From Aquimarina agarilytica ZC1 (GTDB lineage: Bacteria > Bacteroidota > Bacteroidia > Flavobacteriales > Flavobacteriaceae): DNA of 57,811 nucleotides. The first letter of the stretch is position 1. Every line of letters begins with the position of its first letter. The DNA lies in NCBI RefSeq assembly GCF_000255455.1, contig NZ_JH621250.1:95978-153788 (forward strand), in the 5' to 3' direction. Under the pieces are notes generated by a model. It saw only the letters and a program-made list of their open reading frames with translations, made no database searches and was not told the origin of the DNA. Below are positions 45,992 through 55,669 of this stretch, in pieces. The position numbers and the translations under genes are program-made.

Positions 45992-47542
45992 ATGAAGCAT
46001 ATCTGGTCCTTCGAAAAAAAAATTTTGTGCGTTTCTTTTTTAATCTGTAGTTTCCAAATATTGATTGCCCAAAAATCATCAGTTATTCCCGAATTTAAAT
46101 CGCAAAAGGCACAAGCAAGCTTAGATTTTTTATCTATTAAAATGCCTGATGACAATGAAGCCAATATGGGTTTTAGTGGTATTCATTACAACCTGAAATT
46201 TAATGATTTTTACAGTGGCTTAGGTATTTATGGCTCCGTTAGTGGCATACGAGGTGGTTTTTTTACTTTAGGAATTAATGCCGGAATCCAAAAAGAAATT
46301 ACTCCTAAACTTTTTATTGATACAGGTATTCACTTTGGCGGAGGCGGCGGCGCAGCAGCACCAGATGGTGGTGGTGCATTCATTTTACCTCATATTAGTT
46401 TAGGTTATCAATTCAATAAATTTTCAGTTACTGGGGGGTATAGTTATGTAAACTTTTTTGATGATGGTGACATTAAAAGTGATCAGTTTTATGTAAGTCT
46501 TCAAGTTCCTATTTCTTTTGATTATTCCAATTATTTACATGCCGAAAAAAAGTATACTACAAATGAATTAAAAGGATCTTTTTGGGAAAAAATTTCAAAT
46601 CGTATTTCGGTGATGGCACATTTAAATAATTTGTCGCCAATGGGAGATTCTGTCAATAATTTTGGTGTGTCATTAAATGATAAAACAATTCGACTTTCAG
46701 GCGTTGAAATCAATTCTTATATCACAAATAATTGGTTTTGGCTTTTTAAAACAGATGGCGCTTATAGTGGTATTCCTGCTGGCTATATGGATATTTTTAT
46801 AGGTGGTGGTTACCATTTTTCAATGAATAAAAACCGTACCAATATTTTAGCTAAAGTTGCTGTAGGTGCCGGAGGCGGTGGCGGAGTAGACTCTCAAGGG
46901 GGAACACTACTCTACCCGGATATTTCAATTGAGCAAAAATTATATGATGACTTTTATATTTCCGTTAATAAAGGATTTATGTTATCACCTAATCAACACT
47001 TTAATGCCTCAACATTAGGCCTTGGGCTTAAATATTATGTAAATACTGAAGGCTCACTAGCTGATCAAAAAGACTTGACTAAAACAAAATTTAAAGGATT
47101 AAATATTATTGTAAAGCAAGATGTATATACTAATGCTAAAAGAGTTACAAACCCGACCGAAGATTTATATCAAATATCACTTCAAGTCGATCTTTTCCTT
47201 AAAAAATATATTTATGCTACAGGTCAAACTTCATTTGCCAACTTTGGTAATGCAGGCGCTTATGCCGAAGGTATTTTAGGAGTTGGACTACAATCTGCCT
47301 CTTTAATCGATAAAAAAATCAGTGTTTTTGCTCAAGTTTTGGGTGGAGCTGCTGGCGGAGGTAATATAAGTACTGGTCAAGGTTTTATTGTTAAACCAAG
47401 TATTGGGTTTTATTACCATTTAACCGATAAACTTAATTTTAGAGCTGCTATTGGTTATGTAAAAGCTAGTGGAGGTGAACTTAATAGTACTGCTTTTAAT
47501 TTTGGTTTAAGTTATCGCTTTTCATTGTTAACAGCTAAATAA
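45992..47542 (+). CDS. Outer-membrane beta-barrel protein with triplicated Gly-rich module
   Basis: A 516-residue protein with a signal peptide (about 12-27, cut after IAQK). Amphipathic strands run through the chain. A module of the form (hydrophobic strand)-GGGGG-loop-(PDI/PHI/PSI strand)-turn recurs three times: GGGGGAAAPDGGGAFILPHIS, then GAGGGGGVDSQGGTLLYPDI, then GGAAGGGNISTGQGFIVKPSI, each followed by a YGY/KGF/GYVK strand and a closing Y-F/Y strand. The final YRF is a usual barrel end. Function unknown; a porin or structural barrel is plausible. Confidence 0.8.
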   Translation: MKHIWSFEKKILCVSFLICSFQILIAQKSSVIPEFKSQKAQASLDFLSIKMPDDNEANMGFSGIHYNLKFNDFYSGLGIYGSVSGIRGGFFTLGINAGIQKEITPKLFIDTGIHFGGGGGAAAPDGGGAFILPHISLGYQFNKFSVTGGYSYVNFFDDGDIKSDQFYVSLQVPISFDYSNYLHAEKKYTTNELKGSFWEKISNRISVMAHLNNLSPMGDSVNNFGVSLNDKTIRLSGVEINSYITNNWFWLFKTDGAYSGIPAGYMDIFIGGGYHFSMNKNRTNILAKVAVGAGGGGGVDSQGGTLLYPDISIEQKLYDDFYISVNKGFMLSPNQHFNASTLGLGLKYYVNTEGSLADQKDLTKTKFKGLNIIVKQDVYTNAKRVTNPTEDLYQISLQVDLFLKKYIYATGQTSFANFGNAGAYAEGILGVGLQSASLIDKKISVFAQVLGGAAGGGNISTGQGFIVKPSIGFYYHLTDKLNFRAAIGYVKASGGELNSTAFNFGLSYRFSLLTAK

Positions 47543-47777
47543 TGCATAGTTCTTAACTTTAAAAAGCTTTGGTTTTAAATTATCAATTCGACTGGTATAT
47601 TAAAAAAACAATGTCATAAAAACAGTAATATCCTCTTAAAACAATTAAAACAACAACAATACTAATTAAAATACTCAAAAGTGACATTTCTATCTAAGTA
47701 GAACAAGCACAGAATGGCTTTTTAAATTAAGGATTAATACGTATTTTCGTCCCTCAACAATCAAATATTTATACAGT

Positions 47778-49169
47778 ATGAGCGCATATGATGTTATTGT
47801 GTTAGGAAGTGGTCCGGGTGGTTATGTTACTGCTATTAGAGCTTCGCAACTAGGTTTAAAAACTGCAATAGTAGAAAAAGAAAGCCTTGGAGGTGTTTGT
47901 TTAAATTGGGGATGTATTCCAACCAAAGCATTATTAAAAAGTGCGCAAGTATTTGATTACCTTAAACATGCCAGTGATTACGGATTAACTGTTTCTGAAT
48001 TTGATAAAGATTTTGGAGCCGTAGTTAAGCGTAGCCGAAATGTAGCTGGTACCATGAGTAAAGGGGTTCAGTTTTTAATGAAAAAAAACAAAATTGATGT
48101 TATTAATGGTTTTGGAAAATTAAAAGCCGCTGGAACACTAACTGTTACTGATGATAAAGGTACTGCTACTGATTACACTGCAAAAAATATCATAATTGCT
48201 ACAGGTGCACGTTCACGTGAATTACCAAACTTACCACAAGATGGTGAAAAAGTGATCGGTTATCGCCAAGCTATGACTCTTAAAAAGCAGCCTAAAAAAA
48301 TGATCGTTGTGGGATCTGGTGCAATTGGAGTTGAATTTGCACACTTTTACAATTCAATGGGAACAGAAGTTACTATTGTTGAATTTTTACCAAACTTGGT
48401 CCCTGTTGAGGATATAGATATTTCAAAGCAATTTGAAAAAAGCTTTAAAAAAGCAGGTGTTAAAGTAATGACTAATGCTGCTGTTGAAAGTGTAGACACA
48501 TCTGGTAAAGGTGTGGTAGCAACTGTTAAAACGGCTAAAGGTATTGAAACTATTGAAGCTGATATCGTACTTTCTGCTGTTGGAATTAAAACAAATATTG
48601 AAAATATTGGTTTGGAAGACCTTGGTATTGCTACCGATAGAGATAAAATTTTGGTAAACGAATGGTACCAAACTAATATTCCTGGTATTTATGCTATTGG
48701 TGATGTGGTTCCTGGACCTGCTTTAGCTCATGTTGCTTCTGCAGAAGGAATTACTTGTGTTGAAAAAATAGCAGGTGTACATACTCCTCCAGTTGATTAT
48801 TCTAATATTCCTGGGTGCACTTATGCTACTCCAGAAATAGCTAGTGTTGGTTTAACAGAAGCTAAGGCTAAAGAACAAGGATATGATTTAAAAATTGGAA
48901 AATTCCCATTTACCGCTTCTGGTAAAGCACAAGCAGGTGGAACTCCAGATGGTTTTGTCAAAGTAATTTTTGATGCCAAATATGGAGAGTGGTTAGGTTG
49001 CCACATGATTGGTGCTGGAGTTACTGACATGATTGCTGAAGCTGTTGTTGCTCGTAAACTTGAAACTACTGGACATGAAATACTAAAAGCTATTCACCCT
49101 CACCCAACTATGAGTGAAGCTGTAATGGAAGCTGTTGCCGATGCATACGACGAGGTAATTCACTTGTAA
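47778..49169 (+). CDS. lpdA: Dihydrolipoyl dehydrogenase
   Basis: A 463-residue FAD disulfide reductase. FAD motif GSGPGGY, redox pair C41/C46 in GGVCLNWGC, NAD motif GSGAIGVEFAHFY, and C-terminal HPHPTMSEAV with the catalytic His. It is the E3 component of pyruvate and 2-oxoacid dehydrogenases. No E1 or E2 gene is adjacent. Confidence 0.97.
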   Translation: MSAYDVIVLGSGPGGYVTAIRASQLGLKTAIVEKESLGGVCLNWGCIPTKALLKSAQVFDYLKHASDYGLTVSEFDKDFGAVVKRSRNVAGTMSKGVQFLMKKNKIDVINGFGKLKAAGTLTVTDDKGTATDYTAKNIIIATGARSRELPNLPQDGEKVIGYRQAMTLKKQPKKMIVVGSGAIGVEFAHFYNSMGTEVTIVEFLPNLVPVEDIDISKQFEKSFKKAGVKVMTNAAVESVDTSGKGVVATVKTAKGIETIEADIVLSAVGIKTNIENIGLEDLGIATDRDKILVNEWYQTNIPGIYAIGDVVPGPALAHVASAEGITCVEKIAGVHTPPVDYSNIPGCTYATPEIASVGLTEAKAKEQGYDLKIGKFPFTASGKAQAGGTPDGFVKVIFDAKYGEWLGCHMIGAGVTDMIAEAVVARKLETTGHEILKAIHPHPTMSEAVMEAVADAYDEVIHL

Positions 49170-49196
49170 ACAATCGGAATTTTAACAAAATATATT

Positions 49197-49232
49197 ATAA
49201 CCCTTGCTAAGTTAGTGAGGGTTATTTTTTTA
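49197..49232. terminator. Terminator of lpdA
   Basis: ATAACCCTTGCTAA / TTAGTGAGGGTTAT followed by T7. Confidence 0.82.
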
Positions 49233-49402
49233 GTTAATAACATCCACTTTGATTTAATTTTCAGAATCCTTACTTTCTAAAAAAGCCCTATATCATATAA
49301 TGAACAACTATGTGCCTGAAGTTCATAGTTTTGGTTATGACTGAAAGTCACCATCTTTTTAAACATCCATTTTTGCTCTTAGTTATTAGCACTTTGACAA
49401 AA

Positions 49403-49427
49403 AGCTAACAGCTAACTACCAATAGCT
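49403..49427. repeat. Heptad repeat mixing TTGGTAG and TTAGCTG units
   Basis: The minus strand reads AGCTATTGGTAGTTAGCTGT followed by TAGCT: it contains TTGGTAG and two TTAGCT(G) units, the same units seen downstream of moaD and upstream of ilvB. Confidence 0.7.
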
Positions 49428-49504
49428 CTTTGTCTTATTTTTAGAAACTAAAAGCGAAATACACTAAAGTGCTTAGTTTTATCTATTCCTGAGACCAATA
49501 AAGA

Positions 49505-49540
49505 AAAAGCTTCATTTCACACAGGTGAAATGAAGCTTTT
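49505..49540. terminator. Terminator of the ilvDBH operon
   Basis: A perfect 16-bp stem AAAAGCTTCATTTCAC / GTGAAATGAAGCTTTT, loop ACAG. It follows the ilvH stop on the minus strand. Confidence 0.88.
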
Positions 49541-49563
49541 ATTATGAGAATAAAACAATGTTT

Positions 49564-50097
49564 TTACTCGTCAAAATCTTTTAAAATATCAGAAATATTC
49601 ATTGCTTCTTTACTAACCGCAATGCGTCCAGATCTAACAAATTGTAGTAAACCATAAGGTTTTAAAGCGGAATATAAAGCTTCTGTTTCTATGCGTCTAC
49701 CAGTTTTAGAAATTACAAAAAACTTCTTATTAACAGTAACTATAGATGCGCCACTACGTTTAATGATATTCTGTATTTGAGGTTCATCAAATAACAAACC
49801 TGAAGCTACTTTATACAAAGCCGTTTCTTGCGATATCGTTTCGCTATCCGTGTGATAAAATGCTTTAATTACCTCAATCTGCTTTTCTATTTGACCGACG
49901 ATCTTTTTGACTTTTTCTTCAGTCATTTTTACCAAAATTGTAAAACGATACACATCTTCAATTTCAGATTCTGAAGCCGTCATTGATAATAAATTGACGT
50001 GTCTCTTCAAAAAAATTGCAGATATTCGGTTAACTAGTCCTATGTTATTTTCTGTATATACCGAAATGGTAAAATATTGTCTATTTTCTTCTTCCAT
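49564..50097 (-). CDS. ilvH: Acetolactate synthase small subunit
   Basis: A 177-residue regulatory subunit: N-terminal ACT domain (FTISVYTENNIGLVNRISAIFLKR, about 7-80) that binds the feedback inhibitor valine, and a C-terminal ALS-small domain (from about 95). It is the last gene of the operon, with 102 bp to ilvB. Confidence 0.95.
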   Translation of the reverse strand: MEEENRQYFTISVYTENNIGLVNRISAIFLKRHVNLLSMTASESEIEDVYRFTILVKMTEEKVKKIVGQIEKQIEVIKAFYHTDSETISQETALYKVASGLLFDEPQIQNIIKRSGASIVTVNKKFFVISKTGRRIETEALYSALKPYGLLQFVRSGRIAVSKEAMNISDILKDFDE

Positions 50098-50199
50098 AGT
50101 AATTAAACTATCTCAAGCTTCCTTGAGTTATTTATTTTTTAACTATTATTTCTCTAAGAGAAAAATATTCTCTTATTAATAAACTCACGTTACTGTGAG

Positions 50200-51900
50200 T
50201 TAGCTTAATCTAATATCAGAAACCGAAGCTCCTGTTGGTATCATTGGAAATACATTATTTTCCTTTTCAACACATACCTCCAAAAAGTAAGGTCCGTCTG
50301 TTTCCAACATTGTTTTAACCGCATCGGCCAAATTAACCCGTTCCGTTACACGTTGCGCTGGAATATGATAACCTTCGGCAATTTTCACAAAATCAGGATT
50401 AGTCATTTCCGTTGAAGCATAACGGTTTTCAAAGAAAAGCTCTTGCCATTGGCGTACCATTCCTAAAAACTCATTATTTAATATCACTATTTTAACTCCT
50501 GTTTTATTTTGAAAAATAGTTCCTAACTCCTGAATGGTCATTTGATAACCACCATCACCAATAACAGCAATTACTTGGCGGTCTGGTGCTCCCATTTTAG
50601 CTCCAATAGCTGCAGGTAAAGCAAATCCCATAGTTCCTAAACCACCAGAAGTTACATTACTTTTAGACTTCTCAAATTCGGCATAACGAATAGCCATCAT
50701 TTGGTGCTGTCCAACATCAGTCACAATGACCGCATCTCCTTTAGTAACTTCATTTATATTACGAATTACTTCGCCCATACTCATTCCTTCTTTTGAAGGA
50801 AACAATTCTTCTTGAATTACTTTTTCTTGCTCTATTTTATCAAAAGCCTTAAACTCACCCAACCATGCTGTATGTGTTTTTTCTTCTAATAAAGGTAAAA
50901 TATCGGCAAGGGTAGTTTTAACACTTCCCATTACAGCTACTTCCGTGTCAACATTTTTATTTACCTCTGCTGGATCAATTTCAAAATGCACTACTTTTGC
51001 TTGCTTTGCATACGTTGACAAATCACCTGTTACACGATCATCAAAACGCATTCCTATAGCAATAAGTACATCACATTCATTAGTCAACTTATTAGGACCA
51101 TAATTACCATGCATCCCTACCATTCCTACATTTAAATTGTGTGCGGTTGGCAATGCAGATACTCCTAGAATTGTCCATGCTGCTGGAATTCCTGTTTTTT
51201 CAACAAGTGCTTTAAACTCGGCTTCTGCTTCACCTAAAATTACTCCTTGTCCCCATACAATCATAGGCTTTTTTGCCGCATTAATAATTGCAGCAGCCTC
51301 TTTTACGGTTTCAGGATCTGTTTTAGGAATAGCCTTATAACTACGAACTCCTTTACATTTTTCATAACTAAAATCAAACTCAGCAAACTGAGCATCTTTA
51401 GTGATGTCAACTAAAACTGGTCCTGGTCTACCCGAACGTGCAATGTAAAATGCCTTAGCCATTACAGCAGGTATATCCTCGGCTTTAGTCACCTGAATAT
51501 TCCATTTTGTTACAGGGGTTGAAATCCCAATAATATCTGTTTCCTGAAAAGCATCAGATCCTAACAAATGTGATCCTACCTGGCCTGTAATACATACCAT
51601 AGGTGTCGAATCAATTTGAGCATCTGCTATTCCTGTGACTAAATTAGTAGCACCAGGTCCCGAAGTTGCTATTGCAACACCGACTTTTCCACTTGTACGG
51701 GCATAACCTTGCGCTGCATGGGTAGCACCTTGCTCATGACGTGTTAATATATGAGTTAATTTATCTTGATACTTGTAAAGCTCATCATAAACTGGCATAA
51801 TTGCTCCACCTGGATATCCATAGATCAAATCCACTCCCTCGGCTAGTAAACATTTAATTACTGCTTCTGCTCCTGTTATACGTTCTGTTGTTTTACTCAT
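50200..51900 (-). CDS. ilvB: Acetolactate synthase large subunit
   Basis: A 566-residue ThDP enzyme. HEQGATHAAQGYAR holds the catalytic Glu, and GDGGYQMTIQELGTI...NN is the ThDP/Mg motif. It makes acetolactate and acetohydroxybutyrate for Val, Leu and Ile. Its partner small subunit follows. Confidence 0.97.
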   Translation of the reverse strand: MSKTTERITGAEAVIKCLLAEGVDLIYGYPGGAIMPVYDELYKYQDKLTHILTRHEQGATHAAQGYARTSGKVGVAIATSGPGATNLVTGIADAQIDSTPMVCITGQVGSHLLGSDAFQETDIIGISTPVTKWNIQVTKAEDIPAVMAKAFYIARSGRPGPVLVDITKDAQFAEFDFSYEKCKGVRSYKAIPKTDPETVKEAAAIINAAKKPMIVWGQGVILGEAEAEFKALVEKTGIPAAWTILGVSALPTAHNLNVGMVGMHGNYGPNKLTNECDVLIAIGMRFDDRVTGDLSTYAKQAKVVHFEIDPAEVNKNVDTEVAVMGSVKTTLADILPLLEEKTHTAWLGEFKAFDKIEQEKVIQEELFPSKEGMSMGEVIRNINEVTKGDAVIVTDVGQHQMMAIRYAEFEKSKSNVTSGGLGTMGFALPAAIGAKMGAPDRQVIAVIGDGGYQMTIQELGTIFQNKTGVKIVILNNEFLGMVRQWQELFFENRYASTEMTNPDFVKIAEGYHIPAQRVTERVNLADAVKTMLETDGPYFLEVCVEKENNVFPMIPTGASVSDIRLS

Positions 51901-51904
51901 TTTT

Positions 51905-51932
51905 TTAGCTTTTGGCTATTAGCTTTTAGCTA
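51905..51932. repeat. Heptad repeat upstream of ilvB (TTAGCTTTTGGCTA / TTAGCTTTTAGCTA)
   Basis: Two 14-bp units of the TTAGCT(T/A)-type heptad in the ilvD-ilvB spacer, starting 5 bp before the ilvB ATG. One base differs between the copies. Confidence 0.7.
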
Positions 51933-52047
51933 TTCGCTTTATTTTTTCAGATTTTTTATATAAATCCGAAAATTTAATTGTTTAAGGTTACCCACTCAAT
52001 GAATAATCATATAGAATAACCTTTATATTTTATCTCTAATTAGAATA

Positions 52048-53724
52048 CTAAAACTCATCAGTTACACACCCATGAGAAGCTGAAGATACTGAACGTGCGT
52101 ATTTATATAACACTCCCTTCTTCACTTTCAACTCGGGAGCTACCCATGTTTTTCTTCTTTCAGCTAATACTTCATCAGACACCTCAACATTGATTGTATT
52201 TGTTTCTGCATCAATAGTAATAATATCACCATCATTCACTAGACCAATTACTCCTCCAACTTGTGCTTCTGGTGTAATATGTCCCACTACAAAACCGTGA
52301 GTTCCTCCAGAAAAACGACCATCTGTAATTAAAGCTACTTCTTTACCTAAACCAGCTCCCATAATTGCAGCTGTAGGTTTTAACATTTCTGGCATACCAG
52401 GCCCTCCTTGTGGTCCTTCGTAACGAATAACTACAACATCTCCCTTTTTTACTTTACCATCACGTATACCGTCATTAGCATCATACTCACTATCGAATAC
52501 TTTTGCTGTTCCAGAAAAACGTAAACCTTCTTTTCCTGTAATTTTTGCTACCGAACCTTCCTTAGCTAAGTTACCATACAGCATTCGTAAGTGACCTGTA
52601 GCTTTTATTGGCTTATCCAAAGGCATGATTACTTCTTGCCCTTCTGTTAGATCTGGAACACTAGCTAAATTTTCTGCCAATGTTTTTCCTGTTACAGTCA
52701 AACAATCTCCATGCAATAAACCTTCTTTTAATAAATACTTACATACCGCTGGAATTCCTCCCACAGCATGTAAATCTTCCATCGCATATTTACCACTAGG
52801 TTTTAAATCTGCTATAAAAGGAGTGGTATCACTAATTTTTTGAAAATCCGTTAACGTGAAGTCTATATCTGCTGCCCTAGCAATAGCTAAAAAGTGTAAT
52901 ACGGCATTAGTTGAACCTCCTAAAATTGTGATTAAACGTATTGCATTTTCTAATGATTTACGTGTTATAATATCAGATGGTTTAATATCATTTTCTAACA
53001 AGTAACGCATTTGCTTTCCTGCAGCAACACATTCCGCTTGTTTTACATCACTAATTGCTGGATTTGAAGAGTTATAAGGCATTGACATCCCTAAAATCTC
53101 AATAGCAGACGCCATAGTATTTGCCGTATACATTCCTCCACATGCACCTGCACCAGGAATCGCTTTACGAATTACTTGACGGTATTCGCCTTCTTCCATG
53201 GTACCCGCTACCTTTTCTCCCCATGCTTCAAAAGCAGACACAATATCTAACTTTTTATCTTCGTGACAACCAGAAGCAATAGTTCCTCCATATACTAAAA
53301 TAGATGGGCGGTTTAAACGAATCATTGCCATTAATGCACCAGGCATATTTTTATCACAACCAACAACAGTTACTACTCCATCATATGATAAACCTTGTAC
53401 TACAGTCTCCATAGAATCTGCAATAACATCACGAGATGGTAATGAGTAACGCATTCCAGGTGTTCCCATAGAAATACCATCACTTACTCCTATAGTATTG
53501 AAAATTAATCCAAAAGTTTCTTGTGTATTGACGCCTTCTTTGACCTTTTTTGCCAAATCATTTAAATGCATATTACATGGATTACCTTCATATCCTGTAC
53601 TTGCAATTCCTACTAATGGCTTATTAAAGTCCTCATCTTTTAACCCAACTGCATACAACATTGCTTGTGCTGCCGGTTGCGTATCATCTTGCGTTACACG
53701 TTTACTAAACTTGTTAATCTCCAT
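52048..53724 (-). CDS. ilvD: Dihydroxy-acid dehydratase
   Basis: A 558-residue Fe-S enzyme of the IlvD/Edd family. Cluster Cys lie in [14 protein letters not shown] and [12 protein letters not shown]; the last motif with [18 protein letters not shown] binds substrate. It makes the 2-oxo acids for branched-chain amino acids. It heads the operon with ilvB and ilvH; ilvC is not in the window. Confidence 0.97.
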   Translation of the reverse strand: MEINKFSKRVTQDDTQPAAQAMLYAVGLKDEDFNKPLVGIASTGYEGNPCNMHLNDLAKKVKEGVNTQETFGLIFNTIGVSDGISMGTPGMRYSLPSRDVIADSMETVVQGLSYDGVVTVVGCDKNMPGALMAMIRLNRPSILVYGGTIASGCHEDKKLDIVSAFEAWGEKVAGTMEEGEYRQVIRKAIPGAGACGGMYTANTMASAIEILGMSMPYNSSNPAISDVKQAECVAAGKQMRYLLENDIKPSDIITRKSLENAIRLITILGGSTNAVLHFLAIARAADIDFTLTDFQKISDTTPFIADLKPSGKYAMEDLHAVGGIPAVCKYLLKEGLLHGDCLTVTGKTLAENLASVPDLTEGQEVIMPLDKPIKATGHLRMLYGNLAKEGSVAKITGKEGLRFSGTAKVFDSEYDANDGIRDGKVKKGDVVVIRYEGPQGGPGMPEMLKPTAAIMGAGLGKEVALITDGRFSGGTHGFVVGHITPEAQVGGVIGLVNDGDIITIDAETNTINVEVSDEVLAERRKTWVAPELKVKKGVLYKYARSVSSASHGCVTDEF

Positions 53725-53832
53725 TCGTTTACTTTATTATATTCTGTATTTTCTTTATTTAAAAATAACGAGCTTTCTTTTAAATCACTTTATATGTAAA
53801 AATAACAGTACAAAATTAATTTTACTTAATAA

Positions 53833-53856
53833 CTAGACATGTACTACAATAGTCAT
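53833..53856 (-). CDS. Candidate ilv leader peptide MTIVVHV
   Basis: A 7-codon ORF (ATG at 53856, TAG at 53833) inside the 250-nt ilvD leader. Four of the seven residues are Ile or Val. Such an ORF could time transcription to branched-chain aminoacyl-tRNA supply. No obvious GC-rich terminator follows, which weakens the classic attenuator reading; a weak AGTACA/TGTACT pairing exists. Confidence 0.4.
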   Translation of the reverse strand: MTIVVHV

Positions 53857-54336
53857 TTTAAAAAAAATAAAATTAACTATTTGATTACCAATAAACTAAA
53901 ATAGCCACTTGTACAATCACAATTATTTTTTATTTGTTAAATAAAGTTCAAAAAATTAAGCTTTCTCATTATTGGCTGCAAAGATACTTATATCCTAGTT
54001 AATCTAATTAAAACCTTACAATTTTGAATAAATTTATATAATTATAAGTTTTCATTAAAAAATACACATATAAATTCATATTTTAATAAAAAATAATGAT
54101 TCTATACAAAGCCTTTTATGCATTAAAAATATGTTGATTTTACAACACCCAAATTGTATTATACTCTTTTATTGGTAGGATAGCAAGAACTTAAACAGAC
54201 TCAAGAGGTAGAATTAATTTCACTAACAATAAGTATCAATCTAAATGATATCTTCAAAAAAATTAAATGTCGACGTTATCAGCCTCAATTAATAATTAAA
54301 CTTTATTATACATCTGTTACTTTTTTAAAGAATTAC
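53857..54336. other. AT-rich region between ilvD leader and the PEBP gene
   Basis: It contains the ilvD promoter near 53979 and an AT-rich stretch up to the PEBP promoter. A second tiny ORF (MRKLNFLNFI, 53937-53969, minus) lies right at the predicted ilvD transcript start. No other gene is seen. Confidence 0.5.
53979..53986 (-). promoter_or_regulatory. -7 box TATCTTTG of the ilvDBH operon
   Basis: Exact TAnnTTTG on the minus strand. The start would be near 53974, so the leader before ilvD is about 250 nt, long for this genome. No TTTG at the -33 position. Confidence 0.45.
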
Positions 54337-54344
54337 TATCTTTA
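54337..54344 (+). promoter_or_regulatory. -7-like box TATCTTTA of the PEBP gene
   Basis: Seven of eight to TAnnTTTG, 30 nt before the ATG at 54375. Confidence 0.35.
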
Positions 54345-54374
54345 AAAACAAATCATTTGCAATCTATTTCTATT

Positions 54375-54920
54375 ATGTTAAAAATTTCAACACTATTCAC
54401 TTTTTTCCTTTTTTCAATCGCAACAATCGCTCAAACTTTTACTTTAAAAAGTAACGACATTGGTGGGCAAATGACCTCCAAACAAGTTTTTAATGGTTTT
54501 GGATGTAGCGGAAGTAATGTTTCACCCCAATTAAGCTGGAGTAATGCTCCTGAAGGAACAAAAAGTTTTGCTATTACAATTCATGATCCCTCTGCTCCTA
54601 CTGGAAGTGGTTGGTGGCATTGGCTTATTTTTGATATTGATGCCTCTGTTAACGATCTAGTATCCAATGCAGGAAATATTGAAGCTAATCTAGCACCTAA
54701 AGGAAGTATACAAAGTGTTACAGATTATGGTGCTTTTGGCTATGGAGGACCATGCCCACCTCAAGGTCACGGTTTTCATCAGTATGTAATTACCATTCAT
54801 GCTTTAAAAGTAGCTTCCCTTGGATTGGACAAAAATACAAATGCCGCGGTGGTAGGCTTCAATTTATTTGCAAATACTATTGAAAAAGCCTCGATTGTTG
54901 CGTATTATAAAAGGGATTAA
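54375..54920 (+). CDS. YbhB/YbcL-family (PEBP-like) secreted protein
   Basis: A 181-residue phosphatidylethanolamine-binding-protein homologue with a signal peptide (cut near TIAQT). Motifs: GCSGSNVSPQLSWSNAPEGTKSFAITIHDPSAPTGSGWWHW and GYGGPCPPQGHGFHQY, the conserved ligand-pocket segments. Bacterial role unknown. The ATG at 54375 is preferred to the TTG at 54357. Confidence 0.93.
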   Translation: MLKISTLFTFFLFSIATIAQTFTLKSNDIGGQMTSKQVFNGFGCSGSNVSPQLSWSNAPEGTKSFAITIHDPSAPTGSGWWHWLIFDIDASVNDLVSNAGNIEANLAPKGSIQSVTDYGAFGYGGPCPPQGHGFHQYVITIHALKVASLGLDKNTNAAVVGFNLFANTIEKASIVAYYKRD

Positions 54921-54925
54921 ATTAA

Positions 54926-55669
54926 TTAACGATCTCCCTTAAATACTCTAAAACTTGTTAATACTATTTTTACGGATGGATCTTTTAAAGCTTGACGTGT
55001 AGAAAATAAATTATGATATAAAACCATTCCCATAGACCAAAAATATTTATCTCGTTCTGGAAATTTATTTTTTAGTATTGTATAATCTTTTATACCAGAT
55101 GATATTGCTGATTCTGGTATAGTTTCTAACACTTTTTCTATTTTATTTAATACTAACTCTCTTTCATTAAAACTCATCTGATTCAAATCAGTCGGAAGAT
55201 AATAACTTGTTTTAAACCCATTTTTAATAAAAATAGGTAAGGATTTATAATATTTAGACTCAACAATAACTTTGTTGATTGGATAATTGTTATGTTTTAA
55301 AGTTTGAAGTATTTTTTTTAATATTTTAACTGAATTATCTTGTTTAAGGTTTTTAATGTCTAACCACAAAAAAGGTTCCTCTTTTAAAGAATAAATATGT
55401 GAAATATAATTTTCAAAACTTAAATGAATTGATTTTTGAGGTAAATGGTTTACATCTAAAAAATTTTCGGTTTCATTATACACTAAATCCAATTCAACTC
55501 CATCATAAAATTTTAAAGCATAATCTAGTTTTTTTAAACTATTAACTCGATGTGCCCATATTTTGTCATAGTAACCTAAAAGTTCAGGTTTGTATGGTAC
55601 ATAATAATACACAAAAAAAGCACCTATAAAAAAACTAATGAAAAGAAAAAAGTATTTAATCTTTGTCAT
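54926..55669 (-). CDS. GDPD/FAM151-like TIM-barrel protein
   Basis: A 247-residue protein with an N-terminal membrane anchor (about 5-25). Motifs IWAHRVNSLKKLDYALKFYDGVELDLVYNE and LDVNHLPQ resemble the His-Arg and E-x-D metal site of glycerophosphodiester phosphodiesterases and the FAM151 group. Its start overlaps the phosphoethanolamine-transferase-like gene by 14 bp. The pair could act on envelope phospholipid head groups; this is inference. Confidence 0.65.
   Translation of the reverse strand: MTKIKYFFLFISFFIGAFFVYYYVPYKPELLGYYDKIWAHRVNSLKKLDYALKFYDGVELDLVYNETENFLDVNHLPQKSIHLSFENYISHIYSLKEEPFLWLDIKNLKQDNSVKILKKILQTLKHNNYPINKVIVESKYYKSLPIFIKNGFKTSYYLPTDLNQMSFNERELVLNKIEKVLETIPESAISSGIKDYTILKNKFPERDKYFWSMGMVLYHNLFSTRQALKDPSVKIVLTSFRVFKGDR

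Larger units (their letters stand above)
49170..49563. other. Intergenic region between lpdA and ilvH
   Basis: It holds the lpdA terminator, a 25-nt heptad repeat (49403-49427), an AACTATG/CATAGTT hairpin near 49308-49332, and the ilvH terminator. No gene is seen. Confidence 0.6.

Noticed and set aside
49308..49332. AACTATG/CATAGTT hairpin as an RNA gene
   Set aside because: Short stem, no promoter, and it lies between two terminators.
53498..53836. Plus-strand frame of 112 codons across the ilvD start
   Set aside because: It covers the ilvD 5' end in another frame and has no motif or promoter.
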